Part shown: in pieces, positions 29,506 through 41,500 of the stretch
Numbering within the stretch: the first letter of the stretch is position 1
Layout: the number at the start of each line of letters is the position of its first letter
DNA from: Siderastrea siderea
Lineage: Eukaryota; Cnidaria; Anthozoa; Scleractinia; Rhizangiidae
Assembly: GCA_964030785.1 (NCBI GenBank)
Contig: OZ034969.1
Span: 58,501 to 122,500 of the forward strand
Direction of reading: 5' to 3'
Length of the DNA: 64,000 bases
Program-made: the position numbers and the translations under genes
The notes under the pieces: model-generated
Databases searched by the model: none
Told to the model about the DNA's origin: nothing
What the model saw: only the letters and a program-made list of their open reading frames with translations

Positions 29506-32500
29506 ATGGCAACTGACGACAATGAACGTAGCAGCTACGATGCCGTTTCTAATGCCTTCCCCAAAGAAATCTGCTATATAGACGCACAGATTAATAGTCT
29601 GTTTGACGTTCGTCTTCACCCTGGGTTAATTTCCGTAAATCTGCACTGCAATAATATTTCAGTGATAGAAAACCTCGAAAGGCTGAAGAGCCTTAAGCAT
29701 CTCGATCTGTCATCCAATCATATTACAAGAATGCAAGGACTTAGTGGTTTGAAGAGTCTCAAGACACTCAACTTATCCTGCAATGAGCTACAAATTGTCG
29801 AAGGACTCGAAAATATGAGGTACGGCTTGTTCTTGCTCGACATGCTATGGTTAAGTTTGGTGAGGGGAGGGTAAGTAGAAAGAGTGTACACCATCCCCGT
29901 TCTGTTACATCCTTCACAGAAATTCATTTATCATGACTTTTTAAAGTCATAAATAAAAAGAATCTAATCATTTATCTTTAATTTTTTTTTTAACATTTAG
30001 CGCAGTCCTTTATATTCAGCATTGAATTCGGACTTACACGGTGAATAAATAAATAAATAAATAAATTGATTGTCATTTCAAATAGTGTTGTAATGCGTAT
30101 GTACCTTATTCTCACTTAATTTCGCGATTTTTTTCATAATCATACCTATAACAAAATTCTCGAACCTGATTGGCTATCACCAGCCATGATTTGAGCATTA
30201 TTGGGACAGTGTAATTGGACAGTGTACGCGTCATGCCTAAGTAATTGGACAGTACGCATCAGAGCGCGTGCTCTAATGGATCAGTTACACTTGAATAAGT
30301 TCTTTTTTACGTAACTCGCAAACAAAACTGTTGTTTATTCCTTCTCCAGTACGTTTTTTTCCTTTTTCTTTCTCGAATTTTGTTATAGATATGATTAATT
30401 GGTAACAGGACTTCGTGTCCTCCAATTCGGTCTGTAATCATACTCGTGATTAAACAAATCGGACTCCCGCTACGCGGTCGTCCGATTTCGTTAATCACTC
30501 GTATGATTACAGACCGAATTGGACTCCACTCAGTCCTATTACCATTATAAATCGCAAAAATCGCAAAATTTAATACTCGCGAAATAAAGGACACGCGAAG
30601 ATTAAAATCGCGAAATTTAATACTTTATAATATCAATAAAATAATGAAATTCAAGCTGTTACTTTATTACAGTTATTACTGTTATTCCAGCATGTCTCAG
30701 CTTCATGTTTAGGAGTTTTTTGTTTGATTTTGTCCATCAGTTATCTTCCACTGCATCACTCTCGCTGTCTGAGGTTTCCTCTGCCACTATCTGTTACTTA
30801 GACTGTGGAATACCTTATGCTTTGTTATGTTTAGCTTGTTTGGTTTGCTATTGTTTATGATGACAATCATATTAAATATGTTGCTACAGCTCTGAGGTCA
30901 CAGCTACATATTGAAGAATAGAAAAAAAATCGCAAAATTTAATACACTCCAATTCTAATTTCCTCTCAAAATCGTCAAATTTAATACTCGCGAAATATGG
31001 CTCTTGATTTTTTGCAAAATTTAGTGAGAATAAGGTAATAATAATTACGTTCGCTATCTCAATTTCGATTGGCTACAAGCACATTGCTAATTCCAGGTGG
31101 CACTATTCTTAAATTTATTTTTGTTTCATTCTTACAGACAATAGTTTTTTATGAATATGGAAGTGATGCTATTTTTCAGACAACACAGTCAAAACTCTTG
31201 TAAGCGACCACCTCGGGAATTCAGAAAAGTGATCGCAAGTTGAGCTGGCCGCTTACACTCTCATAAGCAACCACATGATGAAACAATAGAGGGTGGCCGC
31301 TTACGAGAGCTTTTACCAGGCATAACTAATCGATGATCAATGACATCAATTGGTAATCAATGAGTAATCGATGGGTAATCAGTTGATTGGTCATTGATTA
31401 TTGGCAATGATCAATGAGGAATTGATGACTAATCGAAGCCCAAAAATTTTGTGGCCCATCGATTACTCATCGATGACATTGATTACTCATTGATGTAATT
31501 GATTACCTATTGATGTTATTGATTACTCATCGATGACAATTGTTTAAAACAATTTTTTAAATTTAAACTAGTGAGCAGCACTCTGCGAACTTGTAGTTGT
31601 AAGACTTGTTTATTCTCCTACGCGTTTCGTCTAACTATCGTAGACTTCTTCAGGGAGTTTTACAAACAAATGCTAAATGCCTGTAGGCGTGAGAGTTATT
31701 TGGGGGCCACGGTTTTAGCTAAAACCGTGACCCCCCAGGGTAGAGGATCGGAAATTCTCAACAAACCTAAGACGTTTGAACAATTGTCGGAGGAGGGAAG
31801 AGAGCCCTACTGAAGGATAAAGAACTGGCTACAGCAAGAAGATCCCATAGCAGATCTGAGAGGAAAGTTCAAAGGTACATGAATCACTTATGAATACGTG
31901 TAATTCATCAATTCGCAAGAACTATTTCCGTTGCACAATCCATATGCCCGACCGTCATTATTCAATTACGTCGTTCCTGGAAATGTTTTTTATGAGATGT
32001 TTATTCATCAGTCCTCTTCGCTTTACATATAAATAAATAAATACATGTTCAACTAAATTTATCTAGTTTTATTTTGTTTTTGCTTAGAGGGAAAAGGAAA
32101 CGAGCGGCTTCATCAACTACAAATACAAGAACCAAATTTTCCCATCTGCAAAAAATGGCCCTTGAGGCCCTGTTTAAAGAAAGCAGATACCCGTCTTCAA
32201 GGAGTAATAGAAGAATTTGCTAAGTTGAACAACCTTGACGGGGCAACCGTCAAGGTTTGGTTCAATAATAAAAGACAACGAGATACGGGGGAACAAAATA
32301 CAAATGAACATAGGCCTTCTGACACTTAACACATTGTAAGCTTAATTGTAAGCTTAAGCTGGATAAAATAAAGCTGGAAACATCTGTTTACATTTAATAA
32401 GTTGTTTTTATTTTGTTCTTATTCGCCAAATACGGTTTTCAGCCCCGAAATGATATCGATGAGTAATGAATGAAATCAATGACTAATCAATGCAATCAAT

Positions 32501-35500
32501 GACTAATCGATGCAATCGATGTCTAATTGGTGACCCAAAATTTTGTGGCCTATCGATTAGTCATCGATTACTCATTGATTATCGGCAATAATCAATGACT
32601 AATCAACTGATTACCTATCGATTACCTATTGAATACTCATTGATTTCATTGATGGCATTGATGTCATCGATTAGTTATGCCTGGCTTTTAGTATAAAAGC
32701 TTGGGATATGTTAATGGTTACTAATAGTGTTGTAGTAATAATTTTAAATAGTTTATTTTTGCGTATCACAGAATATGTTTGCAAATGTACAGGTCAATGA
32801 ACCATTAGCGCTTATGTTATGTATGACTCAAAGAAGTCCATGCTTTTATCAAAGTGATTACTGAGTGGTCACTTATGAGAACATGAAAAACAAGGGTAAA
32901 CTCCAGTTGGAAATCCACAAAAGTGGTTGTGGCCACTTATGGGAGTGTTCGCTTATGAGGGTTTTTAATTACAGATTTAAGTGACAATTCAAACGGGGTT
33001 TCACAATGCTGGTCATTACTAGGGCTGGTTGCTTATGACCATGGTCAAAAGAAGAGCTGCGACTGTAGTTCTTTATACATGCAATGAAAAGACTCACTTT
33101 TTATGCAAGCTTTTCGAAGAACTTTTTTAAAAGAAGTTTGAGCAAAAATGGAATTATATATAGTCAAAAGTAAAATGTTAAGTTCTGAAAAACAACTGTT
33201 TAGATTAGGTTTTGTAAAATTTTACTGGAAACTTTTAGGGTGAGCAAAAGGTTATAAGCATAAAAGTTGTTTAAAAGTTGGTCGTTGGGTGTTTCATTTC
33301 CTGTGTGCATTGTTGTCTTTACAAATGCTCAAGTAAGTGGACTTGGCTTTCACATGATAGCAAGAATTATCAAGGCCTTGGTTTGTGTTATCTGCCAAAG
33401 CAGAGGTTTCAGTGGATAATACAAACTGAGGCCTTGATAGTTGTTGCTATCATGCTCAACCTCATCCAATAGTTGTCAATTATTACATGAAATAGATGGT
33501 AGTGATATGTGCAAAAAACTAAAATCCCATCCATGCAGAACAGTAATACTGCTTAACTGTCACAGTACAACTATTATGAATTAGGATATTCGGAACCTTG
33601 AAATTGGACTATGATCTAAGGATTGAGCAGTATGACTTTATATCTCAAACCAGTGATGTCTCTAGAACCCTTACTTTCATGTTTTTTGTTAGTAGAGAAG
33701 GAAGCTCCAGAAGAAAGATTGGTACTTAAGTTTTCTTGTAACATACATGGCATGAAACTAACCTAAGTTTTGACACACAACTGCATGCTCATTATATTGA
33801 TGTTGTGTTGTAGTCTGTGGTGGCGGTTGGAATTTTTCAGGATACATAACCATTTTTTTGCATTTACTAAAACTATTTTAATAAATGCAAAAAAGGTTGT
33901 TTTTCTCTTTTTATTGTTCTTGCAGGAATCTAATTAAGCTTGACTTGTCCTATAATGTGATTAAGAATCTCTCAGGTTTAAAGAAGCTTCATGGACCTGG
34001 ATTTAGCTTGCACACCCTTCGTCTCCATGGAAATCAACTCAGCTCCCTAGATCATGTGATCAACTCTATTGCTGGGTGTAGAATGCTTATACATTTAACA
34101 TTGTCACAGTATGGAGAAGCTAATCCTGTGTGTGAGATACCACATTACAGATCTAGTATACTCACAGCATTGAAAATGCTTGAAATATTAGATGGACTTG
34201 ACCGGAATGGGCAGCCAGCAGCAACAAAAGACAATGTGTTCAGTATTCCAGGTAAAATACTCGTAATACACTCTTGCTAAGACACTGGATTTATAGATGA
34301 TTTTGGCATTTTTTGTTTGTTTTATCTTAACAATGTCAATGCCATGTTGTTATTTTGAAGAAATGGACGACTATTTAGAGTACCTGAGATCAGAAAGTTC
34401 TTGTGAGAGCCCTGTGGTAAGTAAAACAGCACTGAGAAAGTAACGTATACCCAGGTTGGCTTTTACTGGAGTAGTAGCAAGTGGTATAGTAGTACTGACC
34501 TAATGGTTAGGGTCCTCCTTCCACTCGCTTTATTCGTGTTTTGTGGTCCTAAGTTCATTCCTCTCTTGGTAGAAATCCTACACAGGATCTTTCTATGATC
34601 CTAACTAGGATTTATAGTATCCTCACCTATCTGGGTTCCTCTTTTAAGGTGGCTCCATACAGTTTCTCATCAGTTTCAACAGACAAATATACATAACTTT
34701 TTTGATGATTTTCAGGACATCGATTTACATTTCACTAGAGAAAAGCTACAAAAGCAACTAGCCTAGCCTTTATACTTTTCAAAAAAGTCACAATTTCTGG
34801 GCCTGGCCCGTTTCCATGGCAACCACTGATATAGTTGTTTGGCTCAGTTTTTAAGCTTACCCAGTTTCTTTATGTCATTTCTTGGTTTTTACACGGTGAA
34901 TTTTCGCTATTTTTGTCGTAAAGATGTTGTCGTTTGAGAAGTCTTAGCTGGCAAAGCTGTGAGAAATTTTGTACATAAGTTTTGCCAGAATAGTAAATTT
35001 CCGTTTTCGACGATTAATGCAGAAGTGTATGTATAAAAATTACTCTTACTTTAATATGACTGAAAAACACAAAAATCCTACAAATGTTCCAATTTTAAAA
35101 AAATTTCACCGAGTGGAACACACGCAATTAGCGTTTAAAAATGTCTCAAAACCCACCTTTTTTCTTCACGTTACCAAAATAAGAATTGTCCAAGTTACGG
35201 GGTTGCGCATGCTCATGATTCCTTTTGCGTGGACGAGCGTGGACAGCACGCCGGTAAGCGGTAGAAAAGCTTTTCTAGAGCTTTTCTTTCAAAAGAACAA
35301 CATTTTTCTAGACAACTGCTTTCCTTTACTGTAAAGGATCCATGTGACCAAAAAATTCGCAAAAATAAAGAAAGAAACGAACAAACAAAAAAGAAGAAAA
35401 TTTGTACCGATTCGCGATATTAAAACTCGAACGAAGCCGCCACTTTATTGCCAGCAGCAAAAAATTTCCTTTAAAGTTTCCAGAACGCGGCAATCATTAA

Positions 35501-38500
35501 ACCACTTTCAGTTTCATTTTTACCATTAACTGATTACAACCGTTCTTCAAGAAAAAATCTAAAGCGGTCATGTTTGCTCTTAGAACATCTTTTGGTATGC
35601 TACCCGACAAAAGCAGGGAAGCTCGTTTATTTTATTTTGTAAGCTCAATATTTTGTCTGCCGAGACCCGCGTTGTTTCTTAGCGGCTACTTGGGTGTTTG
35701 TTAACTGCATGGAATAGCAAATAGTATATAAATACGCTATCAATTTATATTTAAAGGCAGACGTTGGATAAAAGGGTACAAAAATGTCGACAAGAAATTA
35801 CATGTTTTGAAAAAGACCACGTTATTTTTCTGCAAGGTTCAACAAGTCAACAGAACGCCTGCGAAACGCCGACTGTTTTGGAACCGGCCGTCAACTCGAT
35901 ACTCATCCTTTATTCGTTCACTGAATGCCCATGAATGCCGTCATTCTAGGCATAATTTTTCGTAAAAATAAAAATTGTATTTGAGCTGAGGTACAATTGA
36001 ACTTTTTTCAATTTTCGGTTTTATTTTAGACCACCGAAGTTTTTGAAGTCGCACCATGTCAACACAAGTGAAACTTAGATCAAAAGCTACTGGTGACTGA
36101 TAAATGGACACTGAAATATAAATGTCCTTTTGAGTTTCAACTTCTCTCAAAATTCAATGGCAACTGGTACCTCGTTACAAGTGTGTAATCTATTCATCGC
36201 TCAATAAAATTCACAAGTCAGCTGTATTTTGCTGAAACCGTATGAGAACGGCCGTAGAGACAACTTACCCGACCAAAAATACACGGCTTGTTAGAAAGGC
36301 AAAAACTAAAGCACTTTTCCAAAAAAATTACTTACACTAAGGCTCGATCCAAACAAACTTAAGCTTCTCATCCCAGAGATTCTCGACAGCTGACCTGGAC
36401 AGCACTGATATTTCAAGTTGAGAACGGAGAGAAGTTCTTCACGCATAATTCTTGAAGGCGCGTAATAATTCGTGCAACGTATTCAGTCCTCTCTGTGTTG
36501 CTTGAACTTAAAGATCGCAATCAATCCAGTCCTATAATCGTAGAACAATCGTAGGACTGCAACTGTCAGCTACAAAAGCGATGTAACTGAAGGCTTTTCA
36601 TAATTTCACTGCTATGTGCTCGATAGGTTTTGAAAAGGTAAGCCATAAAGATGCCTCAATCAGACTTTGGAAAAGTTCGCCTGGGAGGTTGATTGGCACA
36701 TGTCATCTGACTTGGACTGTCACGTTCCTCGCGCGCGCGCTTGTGCCAATTTAGTTCCCATTCCTCGCGTGCTGAAAAACTATATGGAGCCACCTTACGG
36801 TCCTATAGGATCCTCCAGGAACTATTTAGAATATAATGGGACACTACATAATCTTAAAATAATAATTAAAATAAGCATTTCTATTGCACAAATTCCAAGC
36901 TAGGGCTTGTTCAAATACATATTACAAGAAAGTGTTATTTAAAATAAACCAAACTTACAAATGTAACAGTTTCGTACAAAGTGATATTACTACAACTACT
37001 ACCACAACTACTACAACTACAATTCATTAAAAACTAATTTTTAAATTTTTTTAAAAAACTAATTTTAAAGATGAGATGTGCAAAGCTAATACTCATGTAC
37101 ATATTATTAAACAGATAAAATCAATTGAATTAAACCTAATTTAAATCTGATTAAAAGCTAATTTTAAAAGGTAAATGTTAAGTGATTCTTAAACTTGTCA
37201 AAAGAGTCACATAACCTAATGGATGTTGGTAATGTATTTTGGTGCTGCTACAGTGTACTGCAAAATGATCAATCACTGAAAATTCTTGTGCAGGCTGATC
37301 CTGAGTAGGGTGCTGTAGTGTCTTGTAAATCATGGTTAGGGTTAATGCGACTTCAGATCCTCGATAGGATAAAGTAGTACTACACTCAATCCACCTTAGA
37401 TATAAATTTTTATTTGTAATTTTAATGCACATTTGATCATATTTATGTGTTATAATGTGCAATATAAATATTAAACATTATCATTATTTCTAAACATTAA
37501 AAAATACCACAAATTTACAGTATTTAAAAAAATTCGCACGATATACAATGAAATATAACAGATAAAAATTATTAATAAATCAATATATTAAAAAGATCCT
37601 ATGCAGCGTGTGCCTACAGGGTCGTGTAGAATTTTGCATGATCTAACAGAATCTACAAACTCTTGTAGGATCCTGTGTATGATTTCTACAAGGACCCATA
37701 CCCAGCCTCCTGGAAGTTGGGATTCTGAAGTATATTAGGTTTGCTGAACACCTCTTCTGTAGATTGGCTGGTGCCATACCAATTAAATTAACCAGTTGGT
37801 AGCTTGTGAAATACAAAGACTTGCCTGATTGTACTCTTTTTTACAGAAAGATTCCAAGTATGAGCTTGTGACTCCAAAAATTGACTCTGTGCTGGACAGA
37901 TTCCGACAGCGAGGGGCACTGTCATCAGAAACAGACGCAGCTGAGGAAAGAAGAACAGAGGAACCTGTAATGATATTAATAATAGTTTTAGTATTAATTT
38001 TAGCTTTTAAAAACATACCTATTTCAGGAACTGGTTCAAGAAAATCTACAGAGTCTTGTTGGGTTGGCATAAAAACATAACTTGAATTAATTATCAAGAA
38101 CAACTGTCAGAAAGTCACTACAATATGATCTGGGCTCGAGAGTAACATTTTAGCTTAGTAGCCAAGTGGCTAGTGAGAGATTTGATCTCACCAGCCAAAA
38201 TAAATTTTCACTAGCCAGCCTTTTTTGCATAATCTCATACTGTGTTCAATATGTCTAATTTTTAGCCGAGTTAAGTACTGTAAACATGCCTCTCTGTAAT
38301 CTCAAGAGTGAAGAACTTGAATGTTGACTATTCTTTCCAAAGGTTAAAGATCCTCACACGCGGAATACAAAGTACTATGTGCCTTCAGGGCAAATTCCCA
38401 GGCACGATGTAGTTCACGCCTCTCTTTTCCGTTTCGGTCAGATCATGACGAATAACTCGAACAGTTAACCTTATATGAGTATGTCATCGTACGGAGAAAC

Positions 38501-41500
38501 GTTGGGAAGACAAGACTAACATTGTACGAGCGTTGTAAGTACGGAGAAACGTCAAAAAGACAAGACTGATACAGTACTCAACTCACTTGCGGAAAAACGT
38601 CTACGAGGGAAGGCTAGTAAATTATAAGCGTATTTAAGTGCGGAGAAACATTGAGCAGAAAAAACTAATAAGGTTCGAACTTACTAACGTAAGGAAAAAC
38701 GTTGAGAAGTCATATCAAACACGTTGGTTGCAAATACACTACAGTAGGGAGAAACGCTGCCAAAGTACCAAGCTTAAGATACAGAGACTAATAAAATACG
38801 CAACTACTAACTTACGGAGAAACGTTATTAGACAAAACTAATTCCGTAAGAACGTGTGTGACGTATGGAAGAACGCCGAACGGACAAACTGAACTATTAC
38901 AGTGGGACAATAAATTACGGAGAAACGTTAATGAGACAACTAAAATCGCACTAATGTACGGGTAAACGTTGAGAAGACAAGACTGATACTGTGTGGATAT
39001 ACTAACGTACAGAGAGACGCTAAGCAGTGTCAACTTATCGCACGAATGTACTAACACACTGAAAACCTCAGGAAGAGCAGAACAATGTTGTGCGAGCGTG
39101 CTAACATACAAAGAAACATCGCAGTGAAGGTGTTTCAACTTAAGCAGTTGAAAAGAAGAAACCTGAAAAAATTCAGGCTTGAACGGGAATCGAACCCATG
39201 ACCTCTGCGATACCGGTGCAGCGCTCCGCAGTTCAAATATATGATTATTTCATATATTCATATTCGATTCATATTCATACAAAGAAACGTTGAGAAGGCT
39301 AGACTAATAAATCGATGAACCTACTTACGTATGGAGAAACGTTGTGAAGACGTTACCTAGAGAGAAACGCTGCCGGGAAGAGAAACTATTGTACGAACGT
39401 TACAATTAATGGAAAAAAGTCGATAACAGAAGACTAAGGAATTGTGTGAACCTACTGACGTGTAGACAAATGTCATATGAACGCACGAATGCCTGTGTAA
39501 TGGACCTTTCAAGGAAACGTATGGTGAAACGTTCTGAAGATGGCTAATTTCGTTCGAACGTAGAAATGACGGAGAAAACGTTGCCATCTGAGACAAGAAT
39601 TAGTAGGGAAAAACGTTGAGAGGACAAAACATGTATCATACGAACATTATGATATCCTTCTATGGAATAAGTTTTAGTTTCTGCTCGCTCAATTTGCTTT
39701 TGGGATCCGATCATCAGAAGCAATATTTAGTTTGGTTACCATCCGGTGCTTTAGTGCTTTGAAATTTTCACTAGCCAAAATGGCTACTGAAAGCGCAAAA
39801 CTTACTAGCCAAAAACGGAATTTCTACTAGTCTGTGACTAGTTGGCTACCGTTAGTCTCGAGCCCTGAATGACATCAAATTGACTTCAGTGCGTGTTCCT
39901 TTTTGATCATTCATCTCTTTTATTGGACAAATACAGAATTGCACTAACATTTGGATAAATAGAGAATTATATAATACCCCCTCCCCCTCAACAATGAAGC
40001 CCCAAAAACGTATTAAATTAAAAATATATATATTCTGTGGGTTTAAATTGCTTTTGGTTTGAAATTTACAAACCACTCTTAATGTTATGTTTCTTATTTT
40101 CAGATTACGATAATCAATCTGAGACAAAGAAGTGAAACTGGTTTGAAAATGTTTAAACCCAAAGCAAAAATAAACCACAGCATACCTATATTTGATATGT
40201 ACATGTAAATGTTGATACCCAAGAGACAGAAAAATCGTTTCATCATGCCAACTTTTCCACCATTTTTTTCCAATTTTTCTTTTGTAGAGGCAGCCTTCTG
40301 GTGGAGTAAGCCTGTCTGCTGATCATGAAGTTCGTTTGGAGACACTTGAACATCAACTAACTCGACTGATTCATGTGAGTTAAGTGGGGTGTTAGGGCTG
40401 GGGTATTTCTAGCGATGGGAGGAACCTATCTTGGTGCACAGGAGTCCACTTTCTGAATGTGCCCTGAGGCTCCTTAATCCACCATGGGACATGCTAGTCT
40501 GAAATATGTCTGTTCTTCCCCCTTTTCAGGAAAGGACCCATGCTCCAAAGCAAGCTCAAACAAAGGTGGACAGAGTGGGTAGGTTTACTACTCTCCAGTG
40601 ACTCTCATGTGTTTTGGGAATAATTCAATGCATCAAGCGGTTGAAGTTGTAATCTGTGAAAAAAGAACTGCATGACAAAGTCTCTGACCTTGAACCAGTG
40701 ATAAATTATCTCAAGAAAATCCGCCAAAACCTAGCACACTGTTTCCAGACAAACATTACAGTTGGACTCAAATGGTCTCGTATGTCATTAAAGGAGGGAA
40801 ACAAGTGTCAAACGTTGCTTCAATAGGCTCAACAGCAGATTTTGGCTAGATATAATACTTAGATACATTAATTCTGTTTTGTTAGAAAACAGCAATTCAG
40901 ATGATTCTGAATCTAATGAACCTCAGGATAAAAGAATAAAGAAAATTCAGCGATCACCCAAATCTAAAAGAATGTCACGTACAGCAGCGTCCAAGAAAGG
41001 TCAAACCAAGAATCAAACCAAGCCCTCTGTTCACGTCACTGTTGAATCAACAAGCTCTACATCACCCACAGATGAACAAGCAAGAAATCTGACAGTAAAA
41101 GGCAAGGCAGTGAAAGGGCGTGTTGTCAGAGACCCACACGATGATGAGACATTCCTGGTTAGTGTCATCTTTATTTAACATCTCTAAATAACGAACGTAG
41201 ATTCTAGACTGCGAGTAGTCTCTAATTTTGGCGATGGCGATCGTGGGGCGGGCGAAATACGCAAACGCGCGTGCGCGCGAAATTTCGAGGCGACGCGACG
41301 CGAAGGGAGCGCCGAAAAAATGCCTCGAAATTTCGCGCGCGCGCGCGTGTGTGTATTTCGAAATGTACTGTGGCCAAGCTACCGGTAACATACGTAGAAC
41401 CTTAAAGTAAATTTTGTTTCAACTCAGGTTTTACAATTCAGTTTGGATGGGGGATATTTTGCGACACTGAAGTTTCATGAATTAGAGAATTTACAACAAC

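Larger units (their letters stand above)
31316..32684. mobile_element. TIR element carrying a homeodomain gene
   Basis: Ends read CCAGGCATAACTAATCGATG on the left and its mirror CATCGATTAGTTATGCCTGG on the right, flanked on both sides by CTTTTA (31310-31315 and 32685-32690), a probable 6-bp target duplication. The inverted repeats run about 230 bp and are packed with ATTA/TAAT and ATCGAT words in both directions. Between them is a two-exon homeodomain gene. No DDE transposase is seen, so either the homeodomain protein belongs to the mobility machinery or this is a non-autonomous relative. Superfamily unknown. Confidence 0.8.
31187..33068. mobile_element. Outer inverted-repeat element interrupted by homeodomain element
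   Basis: ACAGTCAAAACTCTTGTAAG at the left and AAGAGCTGCGACTGTAG at the right are imperfect inverted ends. Related GGCCGCTTAC/GGCCACTTATG words lie inside both flanks. The 1.37-kb homeodomain element sits within it, so this one is older. No coding region of its own is seen. Confidence 0.5.
38130..39867. mobile_element. hAT-like TIR element with minisatellite core
   Basis: The left end CTGGGCTCGAGAGTAACATT mirrors the right end GTTAGTCTCGAGCCCTG. The subterminal regions also mirror (GTAGCCAAGTGGCTAGTGA against CTAGTTGGCTAC). The core is the minisatellite at 38480-39640 and carries a SINE fragment. No transposase is seen. Confidence 0.65.
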
